A stretch of DNA of 64,000 nucleotides from contig CALJEI010000007.1 in the NCBI GenBank assembly GCA_938074605.1, positions 1 through 64,000 of the forward strand, given 5' to 3'. Below the pieces are notes generated by a model. The model was not told where the DNA came from. It saw nothing but the letters and a program-made list of their open reading frames with translations, and made no database searches. Both the position numbers and the translations under genes were made by a program. Origin of the DNA: an uncultured Ignisphaera sp. Lineage in GTDB: Archaea; Thermoproteota; Thermoprotei_A; Sulfolobales; Ignisphaeraceae. Position 1 is the stretch's first letter. Each line of letters starts with the position of its first letter. This document shows, one piece after another, positions 36,132 through 45,626 of the stretch.

Positions 36132-36836
36132 TTAGTGGACTCCAGCTACCCTCTTTAGGAAGGCTCTAGCCATTTCAGCATATTCTGATATGCCTTCTTT
36201 GCAGCATAGCCACCAGTCATAACATGTATATTCTTTGATTTTAACTCTCTCTGCTGCCTCATCAACAGTTCTTGCTGGAGGTACTATAACTCTATCTCCA
36301 ATAAGATCATTATTTGGCCAATTGGCTGGTATAGCTGCAGCAAGTTTTTCACTAACCTGAAGCCCTACTATAATCCTTAAAATTTCATCTATATTTCTTC
36401 CAAGCTCTTGTGGATAGTATAGCACTACTCTTATAACTCCATTAGGGTCTACTATGAATACCGCCCTAACAGTATTGGTTACACTTTGAGCATGGAGAAA
36501 GCCAAGCTTTTTTGCTACCTCAGCAACAGGATCAGCAATAATTGGAAATGGAATCTTTACCCCTAAATTCTTTTCGATCCACTCAATCCACTTAATATGG
36601 CTAAAGACGCTATCGACGCTATGTCCCAATAGCTCTACATTAAGCTTCTTAAAGTCTTCATACCTCTTTGCAAATGCTACAAATTCAGTAGTACATACAG
36701 GGGTGAAATCTGCTGGATGACTGAATAGCACAAGCCATTTACCAGCATAGTCGTTAGGTAGTTTCTTAACACCATGTGTTGTATCTACAGTCATTTCAGG
36801 AAGTTTTTCGCCTATTAAAGGGATTTGCCCAGGCAT
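36132..36836 (-). CDS. Archaeal peroxiredoxin (Prx6-type, long C-terminal arm)
   Basis: About 234 residues. The peroxidatic cysteine is at residue 48 in DFTPVCTTE. The C-terminal extension has [10 protein letters not shown], the DWW-C pattern found in archaeal thioredoxin peroxidases such as that of Aeropyrum pernix, where a C-terminal cysteine resolves the disulfide. It reduces H2O2 and organic peroxides and usually forms decamers. Start ATG follows GTGGGAAT. It is a useful defence for an organism with oxygen-sensitive hydrogenases and heterodisulfide reductase. Confidence 0.94.
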   Translation of the reverse strand: MPGQIPLIGEKLPEMTVDTTHGVKKLPNDYAGKWLVLFSHPADFTPVCTTEFVAFAKRYEDFKKLNVELLGHSVDSVFSHIKWIEWIEKNLGVKIPFPIIADPVAEVAKKLGFLHAQSVTNTVRAVFIVDPNGVIRVVLYYPQELGRNIDEILRIIVGLQVSEKLAAAIPANWPNNDLIGDRVIVPPARTVDEAAERVKIKEYTCYDWWLCCKEGISEYAEMARAFLKRVAGVH

Positions 36837-37370
36837 ATTCCCACAATAACTAATTTATACAGACTAGTTTATAAATTTTATGTATGTAAATTAAAAGTTT
36901 AAAAAAATGGTTAATTTTACTAAATAGTTACATATATTGTTAAAACTATAAAAATAGTAGAATTCCATAGTCTGGATGAAAAGCTTCTATAAACATATCC
37001 CTATCGATAGATATAGTTAGACCTCCACCCCTAGTTATAGGTTTTTAGTTTCATCTATTGAAAAGTTAATCTATTATATAATCATAATTAAAGTATGTCA
37101 AGACCTATACTTCTCGGCTTCCTCGGTAGTATTTTCAAGATTCTATTCAATATAAGCTAAACAGCATCGTAATAAAGTTTAAAATCGTCTAGTTTTCATC
37201 ATGGTTGCTCCTAGGAGAATCTCTATACCTAGAATTAGATGAGTTTTTAAATTCTATGGATTAACTTTAAGTAGAAGATGTGTAGAAGGTTGTATAGGGT
37301 TACACTAAATGGCTCCCTAATTAATTTTTAAGTGCAAATCTTTGTAGTATTCTTTTTGAGGTTGTTAGAA
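36837..37370. other. Intergenic stretch, 534 bases, no gene recognised
   Basis: Divergent spacer between the peroxiredoxin and acetamidase genes. A short minus-strand frame near 36960-37030 reads protein-like for about 20 residues but has no useful start. A 10-base palindrome CTATCGATAG lies near 37003. The last part should hold the acetamidase promoter. Confidence 0.45.
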
Positions 37371-38267
37371 ATGATTGTAATTCCAAGGGACTATGTTATA
37401 TATAGCTTCTCTAAAAAGCATGTCTCTAAATATAGAGCTAGACCTGGTGATCGCATAGTTTTTAAAACTCTTGATGCTTTAGGTGGTCAGATTGTTGATG
37501 AGAGTACTCCTCTAGAATCTATAGATTGGAGTAGAGTTAATCCAGCTACAGGCCCCCTATATGTAGAAGGCGCTGAACCGGGTGATACACTTGTTGTTGA
37601 AATTGAGTCTATAGAGATTTCAGATCGTGGAGTTATAGTAGTGGTGCCTGGCTTTGGCGCTCTTCAGGATAAGAGTTTTAGATCTAGGGCTAAAATTGTA
37701 AAGATTAGAAGTGGTAAGCTTTTCTTTAATGGTATAGAAATTGATGTAAAGCCTATGGTGGGCGTAATTGGCGTAGCGCCTGAGGGTGACGATATTCCTA
37801 CAGGTAGCTCTGGACATCATGGAGGTAATATGGATGTAAAGCTAATATCTACCGGTACTAAAGTCTATCTACCAGTTTTTGTTGAAGGTGCTCTTCTAGC
37901 TATTGGAGATCTACACGCAGTTCAAGCTGATGGAGAACTCTGTGTAGCTGCAGCTGAAGTTTCTGGTGAGGTTCAAGTAAAACTTGATTTAATAAAGGGA
38001 AGAAGGCCTCGTTATCCAGTTATTGAAACTATGGATGGATATGCCATAATTACCTTTGGAGTAGATATAGATGAGGCAGTTTATAGAGCTTCTGAAGAAG
38101 CCGTTTCTATACTTTCAAGGGCTTTTAATATAGACTTTGAAGAGGCATACATGCTCTCAAGCTTAATAGTTGATATTAGGATAAACCAAGTTGTGGATCC
38201 CGTAAAAGGCGTAAGAGCTGAAATTCCAAAAAGGTTTATTAAATTAGATCACCTCTTATATCCGTAG
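37371..38267 (+). CDS. Acetamidase/formamidase family protein
   Basis: About 298 residues. The family pattern is seen as KYRARPGDRIVFKTLDALGG, NPATGPLYVEGAEPGDTL, PMVGVIGVAPEGDD and SGHHGGNMD (metal and active-site loop), then LAIGDLHAVQADGELC. It should hydrolyse short-chain amides such as formamide or acetamide to ammonia and the acid. The ATG at 37371 follows TTGAGGT. A very strong palindrome starts five bases after the stop codon. Confidence 0.9.
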   Translation: MIVIPRDYVIYSFSKKHVSKYRARPGDRIVFKTLDALGGQIVDESTPLESIDWSRVNPATGPLYVEGAEPGDTLVVEIESIEISDRGVIVVVPGFGALQDKSFRSRAKIVKIRSGKLFFNGIEIDVKPMVGVIGVAPEGDDIPTGSSGHHGGNMDVKLISTGTKVYLPVFVEGALLAIGDLHAVQADGELCVAAAEVSGEVQVKLDLIKGRRPRYPVIETMDGYAIITFGVDIDEAVYRASEEAVSILSRAFNIDFEEAYMLSSLIVDIRINQVVDPVKGVRAEIPKRFIKLDHLLYP

Positions 38268-38271
38268 GGCT

Positions 38272-38309
38272 ATACAACATTAAAAACATGTATGTTTTTA
38301 ATGTTGTAT
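38272..38309. terminator. 38-base near-perfect palindrome after acetamidase gene
   Basis: Two exact 18-base arms, ATACAACATTAAAAACAT and its complement, are separated only by GT. It begins five bases after the stop of the acetamidase and lies in the gap to a convergent gene. It could form a long hairpin in RNA or a cruciform in DNA. A bidirectional transcript terminator is the simplest reading; a binding site for a dimeric protein is the alternative. Confidence 0.5.
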
Positions 38310-38411
38310 TGACTCCTTAATACCAACACGTTTAGGCAAAACTATTATCAGCCATTCTATGGGATGTAAAATAGCTATATTAATACTTTTACAGATCCTC
38401 TTATTTCTATT

Positions 38412-38615
38412 CTACGGCGGTTTTAACTCTTTAAATTTTTCACTAGCCAGTTCTCCTCCTACACCCCAGTTCTCCTTGGGAACCTCAACAACTATAACCT
38501 CAACAGCATGACGTGGAATGCCTACCTCTTCAAAAACTTTTGTAATCCCAGAGATAATCTTCTTCTTAGCCTCATTAGAGACTCCAGCCCACATATATAC
38601 AGTAACTATAGGCAT
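38412..38615 (-). CDS. 4-oxalocrotonate tautomerase family protein
   Basis: About 67 residues, the usual length for the 4-OT family. Choosing the ATG at 38615, just after GGTGG, makes the second codon proline. That proline becomes the catalytic amino-terminal residue after methionine removal (MPIVTVYMWAG). The rest has the family's helix-strand pattern with VIVVEVPKENWGVGG. It tautomerises a keto/enol substrate of unknown identity. It is convergent with the acetamidase gene. Confidence 0.88.
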   Translation of the reverse strand: MPIVTVYMWAGVSNEAKKKIISGITKVFEEVGIPRHAVEVIVVEVPKENWGVGGELASEKFKELKPP

Positions 38616-38877
38616 ATATTCCACCAAAAGATATAGCAATAATTTAGGTAATTAACCTAGATTAAGATTCTAGCTATACTAAAATTAACGTTGAATCATA
38701 CTCTTGTTCTTGTTTAGGTAAGAGTTTCTCCAATAACTAATTATAGCACTAGTTAAATTTATAATCCATTGGTTTAACCTGACTACCTACCACTAAGAAT
38801 TTAGCTAAATCTCTTAGCTATGATGGATTTCATAAATTTGTTTCTAGCCATCCTCTCTAATTCGCCATTTGGTATAT

Positions 38878-40380
38878 CTACTTTGACTTAGATGTGGATC
38901 TATCTAATAGATCTAAAAATCTAGTGTAAGCATCATCATGTTTTACTGTATGATTAGATTGAAATATTTTGATTTGGAGTGAGTTTCTCACATACTCTCT
39001 TGCATCTTTCAATGATTTGATGTAGCCCAAGCCAACGAGTTGTATGAGGATATTGCCTATAGAGGTAGCTTCTTCAGGTCCTGCTACAACAATTCTATCA
39101 CTAAAATCAGCTGTAAGCTGGTTGTGAAGCCAATTTCTAGATCCACCACCAACTATGTTAATCTTCCTAATTCTTTTTCCAGTAAGATCCTCAATTCTCT
39201 CTATAACGTACCTATACTTCATAGCTAGACTCTCTAAAACTATTCTAATTAATTCGCCTATGCCGCTAGGCTTCTCCTGCTTCGATTCCTCAAGATACTT
39301 CATAATTTCATCAATCATATCTAGTGGTGCTAGAAATCTTGGGTCGTCGGGATCTATGAAGCTCTTAAACCCTGAAGCTTTAGCTGCCATCTCCGTTAGC
39401 TCTTGATATGAATAGTTCATACCCCTTCTAATTAGTGAAGCTCTTATTTGTTCAATAAACCACATGCCCTGGACATTCTTTAGAAATCTAATGGTGTTAA
39501 GCGCTCCTCCTTCATTTGTGAAGTTATATTCCATGGCTTTTCTATTTATTAAAGGTCTGTCAAGCTCAACGCCTACCAAACTCCATGTACCACAGCTAAT
39601 ATAAGCAGAATCTTCATCTATAGGTGTTGCCACAATAGCTGAAGCCGTGTCATGTGTAGCTGGCGCTATTACATCTATAGTCCTAGATATACTAAGTTCT
39701 TCAGCTAATTCGCTAGATATAGGTCCTAGCCTAGTTCCAGCTTCTATTACCTCTGGAAATATATTTGTTGGAAAGTTTATTTCCTCTAGAAGATCAAAAG
39801 CCCATTTCTTTGTATATGCATCAAGGAATTGTGTTGTAGAAGCATCCGTATATTCACAACTCGTTACATCTGTAAGCCAATAGTTAAAGAGATCTGGCAT
39901 CATGAGAAATGTTCTTGCTGCATGTAGTAACGATGATCTATCCTTAACCATTGCATAAAGCTGGTATAGGGAGTTTATAGGCATGAATTGAATGCCTGTC
40001 CTCATATATATTCTTTCAGGAGGTATAACCCTTAGAAGTTCCTCATATGCCTCCTTACGTCTTGAATCTCTATAGCAGTAGGGTAAACCAACGAGTTCGC
40101 CATTGTTATCAAGAAGCGCAAAATCTACACCCCAGGTATCAACACCTATAGAAGCTATTTTATTACCATACTTTTTGTAGGCAAGTCTAATACCCTCTTT
40201 AACTTCATTCCAAAGTCTTGGAATATCCCAATACAGATGTCTGCCAATTCTAATTGGGCCATTAGGAAATCTATACACCTCCTCAACATCTAACGTCTTG
40301 GCATCCAAATTAACTTTGCCAATCAATGCCCTACCGCTACTAGCACCAAGATCAAAAGCAAGTATAATAATAAGCTCCAC
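38878..40380 (-). CDS. FGGY-family carbohydrate kinase, rhamnulokinase/fuculokinase-like
   Basis: About 500 residues. It has the FGGY phosphate-binding start LAFDLGASSGRA, GVDTWGVDFALLD, the catalytic-region motif PATHDTASAIVATP, SCGTWSLVGVELDRP and the C-terminal VGGGSRNWLHNQLTAD. The DLGASSGR and THDTASA blocks are typical of rhamnulokinase (RhaB). A ketose made by the FucI-like isomerase at 25.9 kb is a possible substrate. I start at the GTG at 40380, five bases after GAGGTGG. No aldolase for the product is seen next to it. Confidence 0.87.
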   Translation of the reverse strand: MELIIILAFDLGASSGRALIGKVNLDAKTLDVEEVYRFPNGPIRIGRHLYWDIPRLWNEVKEGIRLAYKKYGNKIASIGVDTWGVDFALLDNNGELVGLPYCYRDSRRKEAYEELLRVIPPERIYMRTGIQFMPINSLYQLYAMVKDRSSLLHAARTFLMMPDLFNYWLTDVTSCEYTDASTTQFLDAYTKKWAFDLLEEINFPTNIFPEVIEAGTRLGPISSELAEELSISRTIDVIAPATHDTASAIVATPIDEDSAYISCGTWSLVGVELDRPLINRKAMEYNFTNEGGALNTIRFLKNVQGMWFIEQIRASLIRRGMNYSYQELTEMAAKASGFKSFIDPDDPRFLAPLDMIDEIMKYLEESKQEKPSGIGELIRIVLESLAMKYRYVIERIEDLTGKRIRKINIVGGGSRNWLHNQLTADFSDRIVVAGPEEATSIGNILIQLVGLGYIKSLKDAREYVRNSLQIKIFQSNHTVKHDDAYTRFLDLLDRSTSKSK

Positions 40381-40529
40381 TAAAACCACCTCAGCATAGT
40401 AAATAGAAATGTAGAGGGGATTTATAACCTATTTTCAATACGTATCAAATTAGCCAATAGTGATGCTTTTGATTTCCTTTTAAAATTAAATGCCTCAATG
40501 GGGAGTTTGTCTTAAGCTATTAAGTTGCT

Positions 40530-41423
40530 CTATTTAGTTTTCTTATCTATAGAATCTAGGATGTATTTAGCTACATTAGGATAATCTTTATCGCTATAGC
40601 CGTGAAAAGCTGCTTCGAGATATCTATGCATAGCTGCTGCTGTTATCGGCATATTTAGCTGATATGTTCTAGCAGATTCTATGAAGCATTGAAGATCCTT
40701 AGCTGCAAGCTCAACTTTAAACCTAGGAGGATACTCCCCAGTAGCTCTTTTAAGAAATCGAGTTACTATAGACTCCATCCAGCTTCCCCTTACAAGATCT
40801 TCAAAATAGCTAAAATCTACATCATATATTTTTAGAAATGATAGGGTTTCAGCTAATGTTGCAACAATAACCATGTTTAGCTGATTAAGGGCTAGCTTAA
40901 GAGCCATAGCTCTAGGGACTTTACCAACATATATAATTCTTTGGGTGATACTAGAGAGAAACTCTTGAACATTTTTACTCAACTCCTTATTGCTGGCAAC
41001 CATAGCTATAAGCTTTCCCTCTAAAACCTCTGATACGCTACCCCATACAGGAGCTTCAACATATCTTCCACCATAATTCTCAACAACACTGCACACCCTT
41101 GACGATATACCTGTGGATACTGTAGCCATATTAACAACATCCCTACCACTACTTTTTTCAATAAATCCATTTGGCATAAAAGCTACGTCTACAAGAGCAT
41201 TATCATCGGCAACAAATATTGCTATAACATCTGACTCCTCACAGCATTTAGCAGGCGATTCAGCTACATATGTATTTAATTCGTTTGCTAACCTACGAGC
41301 TTTATCAAGAGATCTATTATATAGAATTACATTAAAGCCAGCACCTTTTAGTCTCTTAGCTAATGCTGAACCCATTAAACCTAAACCCATGACACATACC
41401 TTCATAGATGTTCGCCAAACCAT
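40530..41423 (-). CDS. Beta-hydroxyacid dehydrogenase (3-hydroxyisobutyrate/tartronate semialdehyde type)
   Basis: About 297 residues. NAD(P)-binding GLGLMGSALAKRL near the N-terminus, the substrate-binding block YVEAPVWGSVSEVLEGKL, and the catalytic lysine region ALKLALNQLNMV. The C-terminal AAKDLQCFIESA is the family end motif. Members oxidise 3-hydroxy acids such as 3-hydroxyisobutyrate, tartronate semialdehyde or gluconate derivatives. Here the sequence context is sugar catabolism, which favours a sugar-acid substrate, but this is inference. Starts at 41423 (leaderless) and 41405 are both possible from the TATA-like element near 41445. Confidence 0.85.
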   Translation of the reverse strand: MVWRTSMKVCVMGLGLMGSALAKRLKGAGFNVILYNRSLDKARRLANELNTYVAESPAKCCEESDVIAIFVADDNALVDVAFMPNGFIEKSSGRDVVNMATVSTGISSRVCSVVENYGGRYVEAPVWGSVSEVLEGKLIAMVASNKELSKNVQEFLSSITQRIIYVGKVPRAMALKLALNQLNMVIVATLAETLSFLKIYDVDFSYFEDLVRGSWMESIVTRFLKRATGEYPPRFKVELAAKDLQCFIESARTYQLNMPITAAAMHRYLEAAFHGYSDKDYPNVAKYILDSIDKKTK

Positions 41424-41777
41424 GATTACTATTATAGGCTGGAAATAAACTCTTGAGAACCATTAACTATTAGTTTAACTCTAAAATATAATCTACACTA
41501 TAATGTAGGGAGTAGTATATAGTAGAATACATAGTTATTTTCAGCTATATGGTTAAAAGAAATTAGCTACTCTAAAGCTAGAAACATTAATTAGCCTAGA
41601 TAATTTCACCAAATATCTAAGGAACAATCCTATTGAAAAGGGTGAATAGAGGTAAGAAGTTAAGATATTAAAGTAGATATGTCTTAAAGGCCTAGTTGCT
41701 ATCTATAGTTATAAATGTAATTAAAATTTATTTAGTAAGGCTTGATGAATCTTTTCTAGAAATCAATGGGTAGCATA
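41424..41777. other. Intergenic stretch, nothing recognised
   Basis: About 350 AT-rich bases between two minus-strand genes, with the promoter of the hydroxyacid dehydrogenase at the left side (TATA-like element near 41441-41449). No gene or repeat is clear. Confidence 0.4.
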
Positions 41778-42779
41778 TTATTGAATTGATATCATGCTTC
41801 TTTCTGCTACATCAATTTGTTTCATTATTTTCTCTACAACTCTATGGTTAACTTCAATACCAAGCTTCCTTAAAGCTATTATAATTGGTCCGATAATTGC
41901 TTTATATCCTATAATAGGCTCTTTTAATATAGCTTTTCTCAACATCTTTCTAATATTCTCTTCAAAAACTCTTCTTACTATCTTTGATTTAAATACACTA
42001 CCAATACCGCCAACAACGATTTCCTCATCTATCATATCGAGTTTTTGTGCAACAGTGTATACAGCTAATGCTAATTCTAAACCCGCCCTCCTCATAATCT
42101 CCATAGCTATTTCATCTCCTTTCTCAGCCTCTTCATCAACAAAAACAGCTATAGAGGCTATTCTACCGATATCAAAAGGCTTCATTCTATATATGTATGT
42201 AACAATTTCTAAAAGATCGTTAACGCCAAAAAAGTTTTTTATTCTATCAACTAATGATGTATATCTACCTCTATCATCGTATGCTCTTGAAGCTGCATTT
42301 AAAGCTTGTAGTGCAATCCAAGACGCACTTCCCTCATCTCCAACAAGCCATCCCCAGCCACTTGATCTAGCTCTTCTACCCCTTTTATCAATCCCAAAAG
42401 CTATAGCGCCAGTTCCAGCTATAATGGCTATTCCAGGCTCCCCCCATGTAACTGCATAAAAAGCTGCTACAGCATCATGTTCAATAATGATTTTTTCAAT
42501 TGGGTAGTTAAGTTCTTTAACATAACTCCAAGCAATTTCGAAGTCTTTTTTAGTATCTAGCCCCGCCCAGCTAAAAACAATTAAATCAATGTCGTTAAAT
42601 TTTAGCCCAGAAACATCTAGACAAGTCTTCATAACGCCATCTATATTCCTTTTAATAATATCTGGCTCAAGAATTATATCAGCAGGACCTCCAGAAACAC
42701 TACCTAAAATATCAAGATTTTGATTAAATGTTACTGCTATGGTTTTTGTTTTTCCTATATCAATAGCCATAAACCTCAT
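41778..42779 (-). CDS. BadF/BadG-family kinase, probable amino-sugar kinase
   Basis: About 333 residues of the ASKHA ATPase superfamily. Phosphate 1 loop AIDIGKTKTIAV, aspartate IIEHDAVAAF, IIAGTGAIAFG, the glucosamine-kinase-like GWGWLVGDEGSASWIALQAL and the adenosine motif VVGGIGSVF are seen. This pattern fits N-acetylglucosamine/glucosamine kinase better than the benzoyl-CoA reductase ATPases of the same family, which carry iron-sulfur ligands. It is divergent from a GatZ-like gene and close to a SIS-domain isomerase. Together they suggest amino-sugar use. Start at 42779 follows GGTGG. Confidence 0.82.
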   Translation of the reverse strand: MRFMAIDIGKTKTIAVTFNQNLDILGSVSGGPADIILEPDIIKRNIDGVMKTCLDVSGLKFNDIDLIVFSWAGLDTKKDFEIAWSYVKELNYPIEKIIIEHDAVAAFYAVTWGEPGIAIIAGTGAIAFGIDKRGRRARSSGWGWLVGDEGSASWIALQALNAASRAYDDRGRYTSLVDRIKNFFGVNDLLEIVTYIYRMKPFDIGRIASIAVFVDEEAEKGDEIAMEIMRRAGLELALAVYTVAQKLDMIDEEIVVGGIGSVFKSKIVRRVFEENIRKMLRKAILKEPIIGYKAIIGPIIIALRKLGIEVNHRVVEKIMKQIDVAERSMISIQ

Positions 42780-42933
42780 ACAGATTTCCACCACTGGATA
42801 CCACTATATTTGATTCAAGGCCTTTATTAATTCTTTGTGTTAACATTCTATAGCAAAATACAATCTTCATTAGCTAAATAAAAAGTATTTATACTAACAG
42901 CAAACTAGGTTTTAATACTATAGGCTGTTTTAT

Positions 42934-44097
42934 ATGAAGATTTTTAGATACAACTATAAGACAATAAGAAGTCTTCTAAGTAGAAGAATATATGGTAGAA
43001 ATTTTTGTTTTTTAAGCATATCACCAATATCAAAGTATGTTGTGAATGCTGCACTTAATGTTGCTAGCCAATTTAAAGCACCTTTAATTTTTGTAGCTTC
43101 ATTGAATCAAATAGATGTTGATGGGGGATATACTGGCTGGACCCCTATGGGATTTGCTGAATATGTTAAAGAGTATGTGAGGAGCGCTGAGTTAGATGAG
43201 GTGGTAGTTATTTTACAGCTTGACCACGGAGGTCCTTGGCTAAAGGATGAACATATAATAAGGGGATATTCCTATGAAGATGCTGTAGATAATTTTTTAA
43301 ATTCTTTGAAAGAGTTTATAAAAGCGGGCTTTAATTTAATTCACATTGATACAACCGTAGATCTAGATAGAGCTAGCCATACTGCTGATCTTGAAGTAGC
43401 TATTCTTAGAACTGTAAAGCTTATTGAATACGCTGAAGAAATGAGTAGAGAATACGGTGCTGAAATAGGCTATGAGGTGGGTAGTGATAGATGGGGCTAT
43501 AAATCGCCTGAGGCAATAGATAAATTTACTGAATATGTGGTCTCTAGACTTAAGTCAAATGGGTTTAACATTGAAAAGATAGTTTTTGGAGTAGCTGATG
43601 TTGGCACAGAAGTGAGGCCAGATAACAAAGTTAATCCATTGACTATTCAAATATTTTCAGATATTATGCAACGACATAGTATGTATCTTAAAATCCACTC
43701 TGGAGATTACCTAGATTTTATAGAGACTTTGCTACAGAATAATGTTGGGGGATTGAATGTCGGGCCAATGTTTGCACACACCATGTATTCAACCGTAAAG
43801 AAGCTAATCCTTGGGAACCTTAAAGATGAGTTGGCTAGCGAATTAATTACTGAGTTAAATATGCTTATAATGTCTGCTGATAGACTAAAGAAGTATACAA
43901 CTGGCAAGCTTAGTGTTATTGAGGAGTATAAGCTTGGGCTCGCATCACGATATATATGGACTAGTAATAGAGCAGAGGCATTGTTAGATAAAATCAGTAG
44001 GTATATAGAATTTGATTTAAGAGCTGCACTAGTTAAACAACTTGAGGAAGAAATCTCCAAATATTTTATAAGATTGGGGCTATTCCATATAATCTAG
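42934..44097 (+). CDS. GatZ/KbaZ/AgaZ-like tagatose-bisphosphate aldolase subunit homologue
   Basis: About 387 residues. It resembles the non-catalytic subunit family of class II D-tagatose-1,6-bisphosphate aldolase. Matching blocks are SLNQIDVDGGYTGWTP, VVILQLDHGGPWLKDE, FNLIHIDTTVDL and IGYEVGSDRWG. In bacteria GatZ/KbaZ helps the GatY/KbaY aldolase. No GatY/KbaY partner is present in the window. The archaeal protein may therefore act alone or with a distant partner. ATG 42934 has no ribosome site and looks leaderless or nearly so. Confidence 0.78.
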   Translation: MKIFRYNYKTIRSLLSRRIYGRNFCFLSISPISKYVVNAALNVASQFKAPLIFVASLNQIDVDGGYTGWTPMGFAEYVKEYVRSAELDEVVVILQLDHGGPWLKDEHIIRGYSYEDAVDNFLNSLKEFIKAGFNLIHIDTTVDLDRASHTADLEVAILRTVKLIEYAEEMSREYGAEIGYEVGSDRWGYKSPEAIDKFTEYVVSRLKSNGFNIEKIVFGVADVGTEVRPDNKVNPLTIQIFSDIMQRHSMYLKIHSGDYLDFIETLLQNNVGGLNVGPMFAHTMYSTVKKLILGNLKDELASELITELNMLIMSADRLKKYTTGKLSVIEEYKLGLASRYIWTSNRAEALLDKISRYIEFDLRAALVKQLEEEISKYFIRLGLFHII

Positions 44098-44286
44098 CAT
44101 AGATTATCAACACTTTCATAAAGCCTAGAGGTTTATCTTAAAACCATCCACTACCTACTCTAGAATAATAGTATTGAAATAATTTATTATAGAAAAGCAG
44201 GAAAGTAGGACAAGCTATTTTTTCAAATAGAAAATAAAGTATGTAGAGTTTAAAGATGTCAATATGTTATAGATTTTTAGCAATAG

Positions 44287-44361
44287 AATACATATTTTCA
44301 TATAAGCTTCTGTATATCTATTAAGGAGATATTTATGCTAAAATTATTGAAAATATGTATT
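44287..44361. repeat. 14-base inverted repeat around a short leader frame
   Basis: AATACATATTTTCA at 44287-44300 is matched exactly by its complement at 44348-44361. The 47 bases between include the ribosome site and first codons of a 19-codon frame. If transcribed, the hairpin would hide that start region. Confidence 0.4.
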
Positions 44362-44394
44362 GCCATGGTTAAAATTGCCATTAATGTTTATTGA
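44335..44394 (+). CDS. Possible 19-residue hydrophobic peptide in a leader
   Basis: ATG at 44335 is preceded by AAGGAGAT, a strong ribosome site, and the frame ends at TGA 44392-44394. The peptide is hydrophobic and basic (MLKLLKICIAMVKIAINVY). A second tiny frame with GAGGAG and ATG at 44406 follows and codes about ten residues. Both lie in the long gap before the SIS-domain isomerase gene. They may be leader peptides or chance; there is no homology to judge by. Confidence 0.25.
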   Translation: MLKLLKICIAMVKIAINVY

Positions 44395-44520
44395 AAGAGG
44401 AGCTTATGTTTTTTAGGCAACAGCCATCTAGCTAGATAATCATTTAAAGGATTAGTGATAGAGTTTTTCAAAGGAATTTTTATAGGGAGTGAGAAACCGG
44501 TAGATTCTAGGTGAATTGTA

Positions 44521-45585
44521 TTGAATATTGCTAGTAAAACAGTTCAAGATATTTTAGAGATACCGTATGTAGTAGAGCTCATTAGAGATAATTTCAATGC
44601 TATAGAGTTGCTTTCAAGTGAAATTCAATCTAGGTGTAGATGTCTATATTTTATTGGATGTGGCTCTTCGTATTATATTGCAATGCTTTCCAGCCATCCA
44701 CTATATGCAGCTAAAGATTTTAGCGTATATGCCATGCCATCCTCAGAATTAGTAATATATCATTTGGATAGAATTACTAAAAGTTGTTGTGTTGTTGGTT
44801 TTTCAAGATCTGGTGAAACAGCTGAAACTTTAGAGGCCTTAGAGGGCGCTAGAAGGCTAGGAGCATATACAGCAATGGTTTCTATATCAAGAAGCGAAAG
44901 AGGTATGAATGCTGTTGATAGATATCTCTATATCGATGTTGGTGGCGAAAGAGGTATTGTTATGACAAAAAGTTTTGTCGCATTATCTATAGCAGGGCTC
45001 ATAATCTCTATATCCATAGCATCAAGGTGGAGACGCCTAGATTTAGTGCAAAATATGTTAAGCGCTATATATGGCTATTTTAAGGATGTTATAGATAGAA
45101 GGGAAAGTTATATTGATGTAGGAAGGGAAATTGCTTTAAAAAACATAAAGAGATTTATAATACTAGGTTCAGGACCTTCGTACCCTATAGCCCTTGAAGC
45201 TTCTCTTAAAATAAAAGAGACGTCATATGTAGCTACAGAGGCCTTACATTCTCTAGAGTTTAGACACGGACCTATAGCAACAATAGGTGAAGAACAGTCA
45301 ATTATATTATTGAATCAAAGTGGTAGAAGTTATCCCTATGTTTATAGACTCTATAGAGAGCTTAGAGAAAAAGCTAAGGGTTATAGTAAAACGACTATAT
45401 TTATTAGATTTAGTAGTAGTGATGTAGATGAAAATACTATAGAGATTCCTAAACTAGATGTAGAGGAATTTGAAGCACTAACCTCAATACTCCCTCTACA
45501 GCTTATTGCAGTAGGATATGCAAATGCGCTAGAATTAGATGTTGATAGACCTAGGAATCTTGTTAGATTTGTAAATACATTTTAA
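44521..45585 (+). CDS. Double SIS-domain isomerase/deaminase (AgaS/GlmS C-terminal type)
   Basis: About 354 residues with two SIS sugar-isomerase domains. First domain has GCGSSYYIA and GFSRSGETAETLEAL; second has LGSGPSYPIALEASLKIKE and the catalytic-site block EALHSLEFRHGP. The glutaminase domain of full GlmS is absent. That makes this an AgaS-like amino-sugar 6-phosphate deaminase/isomerase or a stand-alone GlmS isomerase domain. With the neighbouring kinase and GatZ-like protein it suggests a GalNAc/GlcN-type breakdown route. TTG start follows AGGTGA. Confidence 0.83.
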   Translation: MNIASKTVQDILEIPYVVELIRDNFNAIELLSSEIQSRCRCLYFIGCGSSYYIAMLSSHPLYAAKDFSVYAMPSSELVIYHLDRITKSCCVVGFSRSGETAETLEALEGARRLGAYTAMVSISRSERGMNAVDRYLYIDVGGERGIVMTKSFVALSIAGLIISISIASRWRRLDLVQNMLSAIYGYFKDVIDRRESYIDVGREIALKNIKRFIILGSGPSYPIALEASLKIKETSYVATEALHSLEFRHGPIATIGEEQSIILLNQSGRSYPYVYRLYRELREKAKGYSKTTIFIRFSSSDVDENTIEIPKLDVEEFEALTSILPLQLIAVGYANALELDVDRPRNLVRFVNTF

Positions 45586-45626
45586 TTAAATAATGTTGAG
45601 ATATAGGCGCAATATCATAGATTTTG

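Noticed and set aside
36960-37040. Minus-strand protein-like fragment (IDRDMFIEAFHPDYG)
   Set aside because: Too short, no start, no homologue recognised; may be chance.
41794-42459. 221-codon plus-strand frame
   Set aside because: Fully antisense to the BadF-family kinase, rich in isoleucine and serine, a mirror of the real gene's codon pattern.
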